In this document: in pieces, positions 26,633-36,799 of the stretch
How the letters are laid out: the number at the start of each line of letters is the position of its first letter
Numbering within the stretch: position 1 is the first letter of the stretch
Origin: Rhizobiales bacterium CCH3-A5
GTDB lineage: Bacteria > Pseudomonadota > Alphaproteobacteria > Rhizobiales > Beijerinckiaceae
Direction of reading: 5' to 3'
NCBI GenBank assembly: GCA_001556025.1
Contig: LSIB01000072.1
Location: 1-64,000 of the forward strand
Length of the DNA stretch: 64,000 nt
The notes under the pieces: model-generated
The model's input: the letters and a program-made list of their open reading frames with translations, nothing else
The model's database searches: none
Told to the model about the DNA's origin: nothing
Program-made: the position numbers and the translations under genes

Positions 26633-26643
26633 CGTCCAGCGCT

Positions 26644-28890
26644 CTACCCTCCGAACCTGTTGTTCTTCGGGAAGCCCTTCGGCGGCAGGCGGCCCGCCTC
26701 GCCCCGGTGGCCTATCCATTCGGTCAATTCGCTCTGCGCCACGGTCCAGGTCCGGCCCGATGTGTCGCGCCAGGTCAGGCCGTCGGCGAGCGTGAAGACC
26801 TTCGCGTCGGACAGGCCGCCATCCTTGTAGCGCTGCAGCCGAACGCCCTTGCCGCGCGCCATCTCGGCGACTTCCGCGAGCGGGAAGCAGACCAGCTTGC
26901 GGTTCTCGCCGATGACGGCGACATGGTCGCCCTCTGCCGGGGCGGCCAGCAGCGCCTCCACCGGCATCTCGACATTCAGCACCTGCCTCCCTTTGCGGGT
27001 ATTGGCGACGATGTCGTCAGTGGGGGCGACGAAGCCGCGCCCGTCCGTCGTCACCATCAGCAGCTTGAGGCCCGGCCGGTAAGGGAAGGCCGAGACGATC
27101 CCGGCATGCTCCTCCAGTTCGATCATCAGCCGGATCGGGTCGCCAAAACCGCGCCCGCCGGGCAGCTTGGCGGCGTCGAGCGTGAAGACCTTGCCGTTGG
27201 AGGCGAGCACCAGGATTTTGGCCGTCGTCTCGGTGAAGAAGGCCAGCTTCAGCCCGTCATCGCCCTTGAAGGCGAGCGTCGAGAGATCCTGGACATGGCC
27301 CTTCAGCGCCCTGATCCAGCCCTTCTTCGTGATCACCACCGTCACCGGCTCGCGCTCGACCATCGCCTGGGTCAGGTCGAGATCGGCCGTGTCGGGCATG
27401 TCGGCGAAGCTGGTGCGGCGTTTGCCGATCGCGGTCTCGAGACCGAACAGCTTCTTCACCTCGCGGATGTCGTGGGCGATCATCTTCCACTGCGTCGCGT
27501 CCGAGCCGAGCAGCGTCTCGATCTGGCCCTTCTCCACCGTGAGCTCGTCGAGCTCGGTCTTGAGCGCCATCTCCTCCAGCTTACGAAGAGCGCGCAGGCG
27601 GGTGTCGAGGATGGCGTTGGCCTGGACCTCCGACAGCTCGAAGACGCGCATCAGCTCGGTCTTCGGCTCGTCCTCCTCGCGGATGATTTTGATCACCCGG
27701 TCGAGATCGAGATAGACGATCAGCAGGCCGCGCAGGATCTCCAGCCGCTTCTCGATCTGCCCCAGGCGGAAGCGCGAGCGGCGCTGCAACACCTCGCGGC
27801 GGTGGTCGAGCCAAGCGCGCAGGGCCTCGTTCAGCCCGAGCACGCGCGGCACCAGCCCGCCTGTGAGCACGTTCATGTTCATCGAGATGCGCGCTTCCAG
27901 CTCCGTCAGCCGGAAGAGCTGCTCCATCATCAGATTGGCGTCGACGGTGCGGGCGCGTGGCTCGATGACGACGCGGATGTCCTCGGCCGATTCGTCGCGG
28001 ATGTCGGCGACGAGCGGCAGCTTCTTGTCGTTGAAGAGTTCCGCCAGCTTCTCGATCAGCCGGCCCTTCTGGACCATGTAGGGGATCTCGGTGACGACCG
28101 CGAGCCAGGTGCCGCGGCCCTGATCCTCCACAGACCAGCGCGCCCGGGTGCGAAAGGCGCCGCGCCCGGTGCGGTAGGTCTCGATCATCGAGGCTCTGGC
28201 TTCGACGATGACGCCGCCGGTCGGGAAATCCGGGCCGGGCACGAAGGTCATCAACTGCTCGGACGTCGCCTGCGGATGCTGGATCAGATAGAGCGCCGCG
28301 TCGCAGAGTTCGGCCGCGTTATGGGGCGGGATCGCTGTCGCCATGCCGACCGCGATGCCCTGCGAGCCGTTGGCGAGCAGGTTCGGGAACGCGGCGGGGA
28401 GCACGACCGGCTCCTCGTCTTCGCCATTATAGGTCTCGCGGAAATCGACCGCGTCCTCCTCGATGCCGTCGAGCAGGAGGCGCGCGACCTCGGTCATGCG
28501 CGCTTCGGTGTAGCGGTAAGCGGCGGCGTTATCGCCGTCGATATTGCCGAAATTGCCCTGCCCGTCGACGAGCGGATAGCGCTGCGCGAAATCCTGCGCG
28601 AGCCGCACCAGCGCATCGTAGACCGACTGGTCGCCGTGCGGGTGAAACTTGCCGATGACGTCGCCGACGATGCGGGCGCATTTCTTGTGGACCTGGCCGG
28701 GATCTAGCCGCAGCAGCCGCATCGCATGCAGGATGCGGCGATGGACGGGCTTCAGCCCGTCGCGCGCATCAGGCAGGGCCCGGTGCATGATGGTGGAGAG
28801 CGCATAGGCGAGATAGCGCTCCTCCAGCGCGGTCTTCAGATCGATGCGCTCGGATTCATCCTCCGGAGGCGGCTCGACGGGCTTTCCCAT
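26644..28890 (-). CDS. parC: DNA topoisomerase IV subunit A
   Basis: Catalytic subunit of topoisomerase IV, which decatenates daughter chromosomes with ParE. The protein is 748 residues. It opens with [20 protein letters not shown] and [19 protein letters not shown]. The quinolone-determining segment is [17 protein letters not shown], and the catalytic tyrosine is in [13 protein letters not shown]-terminal beta-pinwheel follows from about residue 500. At the positions corresponding to E. coli Ser80 and Glu84 it has Gln and Asp. parE is not in the window. recO lies upstream on the same strand. Confidence 0.96.
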   Translation of the reverse strand: MGKPVEPPPEDESERIDLKTALEERYLAYALSTIMHRALPDARDGLKPVHRRILHAMRLLRLDPGQVHKKCARIVGDVIGKFHPHGDQSVYDALVRLAQDFAQRYPLVDGQGNFGNIDGDNAAAYRYTEARMTEVARLLLDGIEEDAVDFRETYNGEDEEPVVLPAAFPNLLANGSQGIAVGMATAIPPHNAAELCDAALYLIQHPQATSEQLMTFVPGPDFPTGGVIVEARASMIETYRTGRGAFRTRARWSVEDQGRGTWLAVVTEIPYMVQKGRLIEKLAELFNDKKLPLVADIRDESAEDIRVVIEPRARTVDANLMMEQLFRLTELEARISMNMNVLTGGLVPRVLGLNEALRAWLDHRREVLQRRSRFRLGQIEKRLEILRGLLIVYLDLDRVIKIIREEDEPKTELMRVFELSEVQANAILDTRLRALRKLEEMALKTELDELTVEKGQIETLLGSDATQWKMIAHDIREVKKLFGLETAIGKRRTSFADMPDTADLDLTQAMVEREPVTVVITKKGWIRALKGHVQDLSTLAFKGDDGLKLAFFTETTAKILVLASNGKVFTLDAAKLPGGRGFGDPIRLMIELEEHAGIVSAFPYRPGLKLLMVTTDGRGFVAPTDDIVANTRKGRQVLNVEMPVEALLAAPAEGDHVAVIGENRKLVCFPLAEVAEMARGKGVRLQRYKDGGLSDAKVFTLADGLTWRDTSGRTWTVAQSELTEWIGHRGEAGRLPPKGFPKNNRFGG

Positions 28891-29009
28891 GATTCACTCG
28901 GCCTTGGTTCTACGACGCGCCGGCTGACCCCAGGCGCGAATCGCTTCTCGTGACGATGCAGGCCTGGCGCAAGCAGCGCCAAGCCATACCGAGCCAGACA
29001 CCACAGAAA

Positions 29010-29738
29010 TCAGTGGATTTTCGTCGCCAGCTCCATAAGCCGCCCCCGCTCCGCCGGCTCCTGCAATCCGCGCGGCTCCCAGAGGTGCCGGCGCAGGAAA
29101 TGCCCGCTCAGCGCAAAGCCTGCCGCGATGTCGGCGACCGAGAGCAGGCGCCCGCCCTGCCCTTCCGAGAGGAAGGCCGGCAGCGCCAGCAGGCGGTCGA
29201 GATAGGGCGCGGCGGCCGGCCGGCTGACCGCCTTGCCGGATTTCGGCGAAACATGGGTCAGGTCATCCATGCTTCCCGTGACGGCGCAGCGGGTCAGATC
29301 CAGGCCGAAACCCAGTTCGGCCAGCATCGCGATCTCGAAGCGCACGACAAGCGCGGGCGCGAGCGCCGCTTCGTGCAAATGCTCGACCAGAACGACCAGC
29401 GCCTCGTGCAGGCCGGGATGAGGATCGCGCTCGGGCAGCAGCCGCAGCAGGGCCGAGACGGTCGCCAGTCCGTACAGCGCGACAGGAGCCTCGATCAGCC
29501 TGGCGGCATGCGAGGTCAGGAGTTCGACCCGGTATTCGCCGAGATGCTCCTCGATCCGCGCGCGCCAGGTGACGGAAACCGCATTGCCGGGCTGCAGCGC
29601 CGCCTGCTTGCGGGCGGATCGGCCGCCGCGCACGAGGCCGAGATGGCGGCCGTGGTCGCGGGTCATGACCTCCAGGATCAGCGAACTCTCGCCATGCGGG
29701 CGAGCGCCGATGATCGTCCCCTCGTCGGTCCATTCCAT
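29010..29738 (-). CDS. recO: DNA repair protein RecO
   Basis: Recombination mediator that loads RecA at gaps with RecF/RecR. The protein is 242 residues. The N-terminal OB fold has MEWTDEGTIIGARPHGESSL and MTRDHGRHLGLVRGGRS; the helical C-terminal half includes FEIAMLAELGFGLDLTRCAVTG. Only a single cysteine remains where many RecO proteins have a four-cysteine zinc site, as is usual in Alphaproteobacteria. It starts seven bases after the rsh stop, so it is probably in the rsh transcript. In relatives it often follows era instead. Confidence 0.93.
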   Translation of the reverse strand: MEWTDEGTIIGARPHGESSLILEVMTRDHGRHLGLVRGGRSARKQAALQPGNAVSVTWRARIEEHLGEYRVELLTSHAARLIEAPVALYGLATVSALLRLLPERDPHPGLHEALVVLVEHLHEAALAPALVVRFEIAMLAELGFGLDLTRCAVTGSMDDLTHVSPKSGKAVSRPAAAPYLDRLLALPAFLSEGQGGRLLSVADIAAGFALSGHFLRRHLWEPRGLQEPAERGRLMELATKIH

Positions 29739-29745
29739 GGCGGCG

Positions 29746-31968
29746 CTAACCGACCACCCGCTCCACGCGGCTGATGACGCGCTTCTGGCGCAGTTCGCTG
29801 ATGATCGCGCTGAGATGCTTCAGATCCCAGACCGTCAGGTCGATGGTGACGTCGGTGAAATCCGGGTTGGGGCGCACCATCGCGACCGCGTCGATATTGC
29901 CGTCATGTTCGGCGATGGTCGTGGTGATCTGGGCGAGCGAGCCCGGCTCGTTGATCGATTTCAGGGCAATGCGGGCGGGGAAGCGCTGCGGCGCCTTGTC
30001 GTCGAGGTCCCAGCGGACATCGAGCCAGCGGTCGGGCTCGTTGTCGAAGGCGGCGAGCGCGGTCGACTGGATCGGATAGATCGTCACGCCTTCTCCGGGC
30101 GTCAGGATGCCGACGATGCGGTCTCCCGGCACCGCGCCGCCATCGGGCGCGAAGCGCACCGGCAGGTCGCCGCTCAGGCCCCGGATCGGAATCGCATCCG
30201 CGCCGGGCGTCTCGCCCGGCAGTTTGAATTTGAGGTTGTCGCCCTTGCGCAGCTCGAACCAGCCCTTGCCGTTGCCGGTCGTCGCGCCGGCCTTGGGCTC
30301 GGGCGCGGGGCGCTTCTCGGGCTCGAGATCAGGATAAACCGCCTTGACCACGTCGCCGGAGTACATCTCGCCGCGCCCCACCGCCGCGAGCACATCGTCG
30401 ACCGCCGTTCGCGCAAGCCGCTTCAGCGCGGCCTTGAGCTTGTCGTCGGAGAAGACGCGCTCGGCGCGCGAGAAGGCGCGCTCCAGGATCTGGCGGCCGA
30501 GCCCCGCATATTGGCGACGCACGGCGGCGCGCGTGGCGCGGCGGATGGCGGCGCGGGCCTTGCCGGTGACGACGAGCGATTCCCATGCGGCCGGCGGGGC
30601 CTGGCCCTCGGCGCGCGTGATCTCCACCTCGTCGCCATTCGCGAGTTCGGTGAGCAAGGGCGCGATGCGGCCGTTGATCTTGGCCCCGACCGCGCTGTTG
30701 CCGACATCGGTGTGAACCGCATAGGCGAAATCGATCGGCGTCGCGCCGCGCGGCAGGGCGATGAGCCGGCCCTTGGGCGTGAAGCAGAAGACCTGATCGT
30801 GGAAGAGTTCGAGCTTGGTGTGCTCGAGGAATTCCTCGGGGCTGTCGCCCTCGGCCAGCAGATCGACCGTGCGCCGGAGCCACTGATAGGCCCGGCTCTC
30901 GTCGGCGTATTGCGCGAGTTCGGTGGTGCGCCCGTCCTTGTAATGGGCATGCGCCGCGATGCCGTATTCGGCGATGCGGTCCATGGTGTCGGTGCGGATC
31001 TGCAGTTCGACGCGGCTGTGGCCCGGCCCGACGACAGTCGTATGGATTGAGCGGTAGTCGTTCTGCTTGGGCGTCGAGATGTAGTCCTTGTAGCGGCCGG
31101 GCACCATCGGCCAGGTCATGTGGACGATGCCGAGCACGCGGTAGCAATCCTCCGGCTGGTCGACGAGCACGCGGAAGCCGAAAATGTCCGAGAGCTGCTC
31201 GAAGGAAACCGATTTGCGCTCCATCTTCTTCCAGATCGAGTAGGGCCGCTTGCGCCGGCCAGAGACCTCGGCATGGATGCCGCGCGCGGCGAGCTTCTCC
31301 TTGAGGTCGCGCTCGATCTCGCCGATGACCTTGCCTTCGCGCTCTGTCACCTCCTCCAGCCGCTTGGTCACGGTCGCGTGCGCCTCGGGCTTGATGTGGC
31401 GGAAGGCCAGTTCCTCCAGCTCCTCGCGCAGCTCCTGCATGCCCATGCGGCCGGCCAGCGGGGCGTAGATCTCGGCCGTCTCCTCGGCGATGCGCAGGCG
31501 CTTTTCCGGCGCCATGTAGTGCAGCGTGCGCATGTTGTGCAGCCGGTCGGCGAGCTTGACCAGCAGCACCCTGACATCGTCGACGATGGCGAGCAGCAGC
31601 TTGCGGAAATTCTCGCCCTGGGCCGCCTTCTTGGAGACGAGATCGAGCTTCTTGATCTTGGTCAGCCCGTCCACCAGCCGGCGGATATCGGGGCCGAACA
31701 TGCTCTCGATCTCTTCGAGCGTGGCGGCCGTATCCTCGACCGTGTCGTGCAGGACGGCCGCGACGATGGTCGCGTCGTCGAGCTTGAGATCGGTCAGGAG
31801 CGCGGCCACTTCGAGGGGATGGGCGAAGAAGGGGTCGCCCGAGGCGCGCTTCTGCGTGCCATGCGCCCGCATCGCGTAGACATAGGCCCGGTTGAGCAGG
31901 TCTTCGTCGGTGTTGGGGTTGTAGCTCCTGACCCGGTCGACGAGCTCGTATTGCCGCATCATGCCCAT
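29746..31968 (-). CDS. rsh: bifunctional (p)ppGpp synthetase/hydrolase (RelA/SpoT homologue)
   Basis: Single Rsh enzyme setting the alarmone level. The protein is 740 residues, the usual long form. The HD hydrolase domain contains ASGDPFFAHPLEVAALL and an intact VLHDTVEDT, so it should hydrolyse. The synthetase domain contains RRKRPYSIWKKME, DIFGFRVLV and YKDYISTPKQNDYRSIHTT. TGS (TPKGRLIALPRGATPIDFAY), helical and C-terminal ACT domains (about residues 665-740, GSLAQITTTIAEHDGNID) follow. A terminator separates it from rpoZ upstream, so it probably has its own promoter in 31969-32075. Confidence 0.96.
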   Translation of the reverse strand: MGMMRQYELVDRVRSYNPNTDEDLLNRAYVYAMRAHGTQKRASGDPFFAHPLEVAALLTDLKLDDATIVAAVLHDTVEDTAATLEEIESMFGPDIRRLVDGLTKIKKLDLVSKKAAQGENFRKLLLAIVDDVRVLLVKLADRLHNMRTLHYMAPEKRLRIAEETAEIYAPLAGRMGMQELREELEELAFRHIKPEAHATVTKRLEEVTEREGKVIGEIERDLKEKLAARGIHAEVSGRRKRPYSIWKKMERKSVSFEQLSDIFGFRVLVDQPEDCYRVLGIVHMTWPMVPGRYKDYISTPKQNDYRSIHTTVVGPGHSRVELQIRTDTMDRIAEYGIAAHAHYKDGRTTELAQYADESRAYQWLRRTVDLLAEGDSPEEFLEHTKLELFHDQVFCFTPKGRLIALPRGATPIDFAYAVHTDVGNSAVGAKINGRIAPLLTELANGDEVEITRAEGQAPPAAWESLVVTGKARAAIRRATRAAVRRQYAGLGRQILERAFSRAERVFSDDKLKAALKRLARTAVDDVLAAVGRGEMYSGDVVKAVYPDLEPEKRPAPEPKAGATTGNGKGWFELRKGDNLKFKLPGETPGADAIPIRGLSGDLPVRFAPDGGAVPGDRIVGILTPGEGVTIYPIQSTALAAFDNEPDRWLDVRWDLDDKAPQRFPARIALKSINEPGSLAQITTTIAEHDGNIDAVAMVRPNPDFTDVTIDLTVWDLKHLSAIISELRQKRVISRVERVVG

Positions 31969-32075
31969 GCGGGCCCTCTTACCTGCCTGACCGATTCCAC
32001 GCCGTTGTTCCTTCCGCTGCTCAATATCGGTGCGGGCGGTGCGGGCGGCAAGGCGAATTGCCGGATGCAGGCATG

Positions 32076-32100
32076 AAAAAGCCCGGCAGGGCCGGGCTTT
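32076..32100 (-). terminator. intrinsic terminator of rpoZ
   Basis: Read on the minus strand, AAAGCCCGGC, loop CCT and GCCGGGCTTT form a perfect 10-bp stem that runs into five T. It lies 55 bases past the rpoZ stop and about 110 bases before the rsh start, so it separates the two genes' transcripts. Confidence 0.85.
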
Positions 32101-32155
32101 AGCAAATGCGGTGAAGAAACCGATTCAGTCGCGAGGCTGGCCGGCCCCGGATGGA

Positions 32156-32542
32156 TCAATCCTCGTCGTCGGCGCTCTCGGTCGGCGGCACGAGACCGTC
32201 GAGGCCGCGCAGGAGGTCGTCCTCGCTCATGCGGTCGAACTGGACCTCCGAGTCGGAGGTGGAGGCGTTCGGCGCCGCCAGCAGCGGCACCGTCTCCTGC
32301 TCCGGCTCGTCGACCTCGACATGCTTCTGCAGCGAGTGGATCAGGTCTTCCTTCAGATCCTCGGGCTTCAGCTTCTCGTCGGCGATCTCGCGCAGGGCGA
32401 CGACCGGGTTCTTGTCGTTGTCGCGGTTGACCAGGATCGGCGAGCCCGACTGGATCATGCGGGCGCGATGGCTCGCAAGCAGCACGAGTTCGAAGCGGTT
32501 GTCGATCTTGTCGATGCAGTCTTCAACGGTGACGCGAGCCAT
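32156..32542 (-). CDS. rpoZ: RNA polymerase omega subunit
   Basis: Assembly subunit of RNA polymerase that also carries part of a ppGpp site in proteobacteria. The protein is 128 residues. [20 protein letters not shown] and [11 protein letters not shown] are the conserved core; [14 protein letters not shown] completes it. The C-terminal half is long and acidic (PEQETVPLL, ending SADDED), as in Alphaproteobacteria. GGAAGGAG precedes the ATG at 32542. A terminator follows, then rsh, the usual partner. Confidence 0.95.
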   Translation of the reverse strand: MARVTVEDCIDKIDNRFELVLLASHRARMIQSGSPILVNRDNDKNPVVALREIADEKLKPEDLKEDLIHSLQKHVEVDEPEQETVPLLAAPNASTSDSEVQFDRMSEDDLLRGLDGLVPPTESADDED

Positions 32543-32650
32543 GGCGCGGCTCCTTCCAGTCTCGGCGATGCAGGGAGAATGAGTTGATCGGGGCCTTACA
32601 GGCAAAGCAGGCGCGATGCAAGATTTCTCCGATCGCAGAGCCGGATCGCC

Positions 32651-34363
32651 TCAGCTTGTCCCGCGCATCCGCCGGATCATCTCCTCGAGCAGCGGCTCGC
32701 CTCTTGGGGCCGCGCCGCCATGCGCCAGCGCCATCTCCGGCAGTTCATGCGGCTGCAACTCGGCGAAGCGCATCCGCATCGTCGTCGCGACGCCCTCGCC
32801 GAAGGCGATCGCCTCGCGATTGCCGATCGAGGACAGGAAGGCGATCGTGCTCGCCGATGCATCGGCGATGGCCGAGCGGATGATCTGCTGGTCGCGCTCA
32901 TTGGCCAGCCGCATCGCGAAGATGGTCGAGCATTGCGACAGGATCGTCGAATCGAGTTCGCCGGGGCGCTGCGTCACTACGCCGAGATAGCAGCCATATT
33001 TGCGGCCTTCCTTGGCGATGCGGGCGATGGCCTGGCGCGTCGGCGCAAAGCCGAGCGCAGGGTCGGACGGCACATAGCGATGCGCCTCCTCGCAGAGCAC
33101 CAGAACCTCGTAGCCGCCCTGGCTGGCCATGGCGAGGTCGAAGGCGAGGCGCGCCAGAACGGAGGCGACCGCGTTGACGACCTCTGAAGGCAACCCGGCA
33201 AGCTGGAACACGCTGATCGGCCGGCCGTGATGAGGCAGGCGGAAAATCTGGCCGACCACCGGAGCCATGGTCTCGATCATGTTGGCGCGGGCGAACATGA
33301 AGTGGTAGCGCGGATCGCCATACAGCGCTTCCAGCCTCACCCGGAGCGAACGCAGCACGCCGCGCGGGTAGCGGATCTCGTGCAGGCCGATCAGTTCGTC
33401 GATGATCGCGAGCGCGTCCTTCATCCGGTAGGGCGTCGGCGCGTCGGCGGACGCCGCCCCGGTCTCGGCCGTCGGCCGCGGCGCATTGGCGTCGAGCGGG
33501 CGCTTTAGCAGCGACGCCCCGAGATCGCGCGCGAGATCGTGGCTGGCTGCGGCGCGATAGCGGCCGCGTGCGCCGGCGACGACCTCGCGCAGGATATCGG
33601 CCTCGTCCTCCATCGCCGGACGGCCGCGGAAAACGACATCGGCGAACTCGTCGAGCCGGAACATCCAGAACGGCAGGTCGAGCGTGTCGGCTTCCATGGA
33701 CACCGACTTGTCGGGGAAGGCGTGGGCGTATTCGTTGTGCGGATCGAGGATCAGCACGCGCAGCTTCGGCTTGACCGCGATCGCGCGCCGCAGCAGCAGC
33801 GCGACGGCGCTCGACTTGCCGACGCCGGTGGTGCCCAGAATGGCGAAATGCCGCGCCAGCATGTCCTCGATGCAGACGGTGGCCGGAATGCCCGCATCCT
33901 GCGTCAGCGCGCCGATCGTGACGCCCTGCCGGGCTCCCAGATCATGGACCAGCGCCAGATCGCCCGCGCGGATGCGATGCGCCAGCGTGCCGATCGGCGG
34001 ATAGGTCGAGATGCCGGACTGGAAGCGCGTGCCGCCGCCCTGCGCCTCGACGACCTCTCCCAACAGTTCGACATCGATATGGATGGCATTGTCGCCGGCC
34101 TCGTCCCAGGCGCTCTTCACGGCGCGCATCTGGTAGACCAGCCCGACGAGACGGGTGTGGCCGAGATTGACCGAGATCAGCTTGCCGATCGTCCAGGCAT
34201 CCGGCCCGAGCCGGCTCGCCCCGGAAACCGCACTGGCGATGGTGGCGCGCGAGCCGTCGCAGGAGATGACGCGGCCGAGCGCGCGCTCCGCGACCTGGCT
34301 CGAATCGCGACGATCCTGCGCGATGTCCTGCTCGAAATTGTTCGATTTCACCGCGAGTTGCAC
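32651..34363 (-). CDS. HerA-like DNA-translocating ATPase
   Basis: A protein of about 570 residues with a FtsK/HerA-type ATPase. The N-terminal HAS-barrel-like part covers about the first 150 residues, the Walker A motif is AILGTTGVGKSSAVALLLRR, and the Walker B region is VLVLCEEAHRYVP. The sensor-like GVVTQRPGELDSTILSQCS and IFAMRLANERDQQ complete the family picture. HerA usually pumps DNA with the NurA nuclease; no NurA gene is nearby. The start is uncertain: GTG at 34363 has GGACGGGG a few bases upstream and is used here; GTG 34399 and TTG 34477 are also in frame. It diverges from pdxJ. Confidence 0.85.
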   Translation of the reverse strand: MQLAVKSNNFEQDIAQDRRDSSQVAERALGRVISCDGSRATIASAVSGASRLGPDAWTIGKLISVNLGHTRLVGLVYQMRAVKSAWDEAGDNAIHIDVELLGEVVEAQGGGTRFQSGISTYPPIGTLAHRIRAGDLALVHDLGARQGVTIGALTQDAGIPATVCIEDMLARHFAILGTTGVGKSSAVALLLRRAIAVKPKLRVLILDPHNEYAHAFPDKSVSMEADTLDLPFWMFRLDEFADVVFRGRPAMEDEADILREVVAGARGRYRAAASHDLARDLGASLLKRPLDANAPRPTAETGAASADAPTPYRMKDALAIIDELIGLHEIRYPRGVLRSLRVRLEALYGDPRYHFMFARANMIETMAPVVGQIFRLPHHGRPISVFQLAGLPSEVVNAVASVLARLAFDLAMASQGGYEVLVLCEEAHRYVPSDPALGFAPTRQAIARIAKEGRKYGCYLGVVTQRPGELDSTILSQCSTIFAMRLANERDQQIIRSAIADASASTIAFLSSIGNREAIAFGEGVATTMRMRFAELQPHELPEMALAHGGAAPRGEPLLEEMIRRMRGTS

Positions 34364-34605
34364 GTCGCCCCGTCCACTCTTGTCGTCTCTACCCGCCACG
34401 GAGGCTAGCGCCGGGGCGTTTACGATTGCCTTCGGTGAAGCCGGGGCGCGAGCGATGACTGCCGGTGCGGTTACCAAATCGCGAAGAAAGCGTTGCGCCG
34501 ATCGTCGAAACCATCAGCAAACGTGGCCTCGTCGATCAAACACCTTGCCTTGAGCGGCCCTGCCCAAGGGTCTATGCACGACGCCCAGAGACAGGGGTGA
34601 GCGCG

Positions 34606-35352
34606 ATGGATCGGTTGCGGCTGGGTGTGAATATCGACCATGTCGCGACCGTGCGGAACGCGCGCGGCGGCGCCCTGCCCGACCCGGTGCGCGCAGCCCA
34701 TCAGGCGATCGCAGCCGGAGCGGACGGCATCACCGCGCATCTGCGCGAGGACCGCCGCCATATCCGCGACGCCGATATGGAGCGGCTGGCGACGGAGCTG
34801 ACGAAGCCGCTGAACTTCGAGATGGCCGCGACCGACGAGATGATCGCGCTGGCGGAGCGACTGCGGCCCCATGCCGCCTGCCTCGTGCCCGAGAAGCGCG
34901 AGGAGCGCACCACCGAGGGCGGGCTCGACGTGGTGGGCCAGCAGGCGGCGCTGACGCCCCAGATCGCGCGGCTGAAAGCGGCGGGCTGCCGCGTCTCGCT
35001 GTTCATCGAGGCCGACGACGCGCCGATCGCGATGGCGAGAACGCTCGGTGCGCCGGTCGTCGAACTGCATACGGGCACATGGTGCCACGCCGTAGCGGAC
35101 GGGCATCACGACAAGGCCAGGGCCGAATTCGCGCGACTGGCGCGCGGCGCGGCCTACGCGGCCTCGCTGGGGATCGAGGTCCATGCCGGGCATGGGCTGG
35201 ACTACGACACGGCCCGCACGCTGGCGGCCGTGCCGGAATTCGTCGAGTTCAACATCGGACATTTTCTGGTCGGCGAGGCGATCTTCGTCGGGTTCGAGGC
35301 CGCGATCGCGACGATGCGGGCGGCGATGGACGAGGGACGCGCGTCTGCGTAA
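34606..35352 (+). CDS. pdxJ: pyridoxine 5'-phosphate synthase
   Basis: Joins 3-amino-2-oxopropyl phosphate and deoxyxylulose 5-phosphate to give pyridoxine 5'-phosphate. The protein is 248 residues and forms a TIM barrel. It has [60 protein letters not shown] and [14 protein letters not shown], all family signatures. AGGGG lies upstream of the ATG at 34606; a GTG three codons earlier is possible. acpS starts nine bases after the stop, so the two are co-transcribed. Confidence 0.96.
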   Translation: MDRLRLGVNIDHVATVRNARGGALPDPVRAAHQAIAAGADGITAHLREDRRHIRDADMERLATELTKPLNFEMAATDEMIALAERLRPHAACLVPEKREERTTEGGLDVVGQQAALTPQIARLKAAGCRVSLFIEADDAPIAMARTLGAPVVELHTGTWCHAVADGHHDKARAEFARLARGAAYAASLGIEVHAGHGLDYDTARTLAAVPEFVEFNIGHFLVGEAIFVGFEAAIATMRAAMDEGRASA

Positions 35353-35361
35353 ACCAGCCTG

Positions 35362-35769
35362 ATGATCCTCGGCATCGGTTCCGACCTCTGCGACATCCGC
35401 CGCATCGAGAAATCGCTGGCGCGCTTCGGCGATCGCTTCACCGAACGCGTCTTCACCGCAGGCGAACGGGCGAAGTCCGACCGGCGGGCGACGCGGGCCG
35501 AATCCTATGCGCGGCGCTTCGCCGCCAAGGAGGCCTGCTCCAAGGCGCTCGGCACCGGCCTGCGCGCCGGCGTGTTCTGGCGCGACATGGAGGTGGTCAA
35601 CCTGCCGGGCGGCCGGCCGACGCTGCGGCTGACGGGAGGGGCGGCGACGCGCCTCAAGGCGATAACTCCGGAAGGGTACGAGGCGATCGTCCATGTCACG
35701 ATGACCGACGAGCCGCCCATGGCGCAGGCTTTCGTGGTCATCGAAGCGCGGGCGCTTCCGGTCGGTTGA
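35362..35769 (+). CDS. acpS: holo-[acyl-carrier-protein] synthase
   Basis: Transfers 4'-phosphopantetheine from CoA to apo-ACP. The protein is 135 residues. [19 protein letters not shown] contains the metal-binding Asp, and [17 protein letters not shown] the catalytic Glu-Lys region. It follows pdxJ in the same operon. In many relatives lepB is next; here an oppositely oriented histidine kinase gene, converging with a 16-base gap, is placed between. Confidence 0.95.
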   Translation: MILGIGSDLCDIRRIEKSLARFGDRFTERVFTAGERAKSDRRATRAESYARRFAAKEACSKALGTGLRAGVFWRDMEVVNLPGGRPTLRLTGGAATRLKAITPEGYEAIVHVTMTDEPPMAQAFVVIEARALPVG

Positions 35770-35785
35770 GTCGCGCCATTTCTCC

Positions 35786-36799
35786 TCAGCCCGGAAATGC
35801 CAGCCGCGTTTTGGTGCCGCCAACGCTCTCCATGCTGTACTCACCGCGCAACTGCGCGCCCAGGGCCTTGATGATGCGCAGGCCGAGGCCATGGCCGGGT
35901 TTTGCGGCGCTGCCGGGATCGAGGCCGACGCCGTCATCCGCAATGGTCAGTTCGAGCGTGTCTTCATCACGGCGTTCCAACCGGACCGCGATCGTGCCGC
36001 CGCGCCCCTCGGGAAAGGCGTGCTTGATCGAATTGGTCATCACCTCGGTCACGAAGAGCGAAAGCGCCGTCAGCGTGCGGATGTCGAGCGTCATGGCCGG
36101 CGCTTCGACCTTGCAGGTCACGCCTTGCGCGCCCGAGGCCGAGAGCACGTCGCGGCAGAGTTCGTCGAGATAGACGCCGACCGCGAGATCGACGCTGTTG
36201 GGGTCGTGCAGGCGGCGGTGGATGCGCGCCATCGTCTCGATGCGCGCGCGCGCCTCGTCGATCACGAGGGGGGCGGCGGCAGGGTCCTGCGCGATGCGCC
36301 GGCGCGACATGTTGAGCAGGCTCGCGACGAAGGCCATGTTGTTGGCGACGCGGTGCTGCAACTCCTCGAACATCGTGCGCTGCTGCTCGGCAAGGCCTGC
36401 CGAATGCGCCTTCTCCAGTTCAAGCCGACGCATCGACAGATGCATGATGTGGATCAGGACGATATCGACCACGACGATGAAGACATAGAAGCCCATCGCC
36501 AGCGCGCTCTGGCGATCCAGCGCGAAGCCGGCAGGAGGGATGAACCAGTACCAGGCCGCGAGGCCGCAGAGCAGCGCGCAGAGCGAGCCGGCCCAGATTC
36601 CGCAGAAGACGGCGGTGACGATAACGGCCGGGAAGAACGTCAGAAACGGAAAACCGGCCGGCAGAACATCATCAAGGCCGAAACGCAGGGCCAGCGCGGC
36701 GGCGAAGGCGACGAGTGCAACGGCGAGGCCGACGAGCGCGTTCGACCTGCCGGCGGAGGGAGAGACGAGAGGGGGCATGGCTTCAGCGGGGGATGTCAT
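35786..36799 (-). CDS. membrane sensor histidine kinase (DUF4118 + HisKA_2)
   Basis: A 337-residue kinase. Residues 20-120 hold four membrane segments of the DUF4118 type (WYWFIPPAGFALDRQSAL is the characteristic loop). A short linker leads to the H-box EELQHRVANNMAFVASLLNM with phospho-acceptor His149, of the HisKA_2/HWE-related type. The ATP-binding domain has EVMTNSIKHAFPEGRGG (N-box), LTIADDGVGLDP (G1) and HGLGLRIIKALG (G2). No response regulator or anti-sigma partner gene is adjacent. It sits against the grain of the acpS-lepB-rnc-era run. The ATG at 36799 lacks a good ribosome binding site; Met8 is an alternative. Confidence 0.88.
   Translation of the reverse strand: MTSPAEAMPPLVSPSAGRSNALVGLAVALVAFAAALALRFGLDDVLPAGFPFLTFFPAVIVTAVFCGIWAGSLCALLCGLAAWYWFIPPAGFALDRQSALAMGFYVFIVVVDIVLIHIMHLSMRRLELEKAHSAGLAEQQRTMFEELQHRVANNMAFVASLLNMSRRRIAQDPAAAPLVIDEARARIETMARIHRRLHDPNSVDLAVGVYLDELCRDVLSASGAQGVTCKVEAPAMTLDIRTLTALSLFVTEVMTNSIKHAFPEGRGGTIAVRLERRDEDTLELTIADDGVGLDPGSAAKPGHGLGLRIIKALGAQLRGEYSMESVGGTKTRLAFPG

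Noticed and set aside
26423..26643. possible CRISPR remnant
   Set aside because: The similar segments are inverted rather than direct, and there are only two, so this is a palindromic repeat.
32651..34363. HerA as part of a defence island
   Set aside because: All neighbours are housekeeping genes and no nuclease, SIR2 or DUF4297-like gene is adjacent; the defence idea has no support here.
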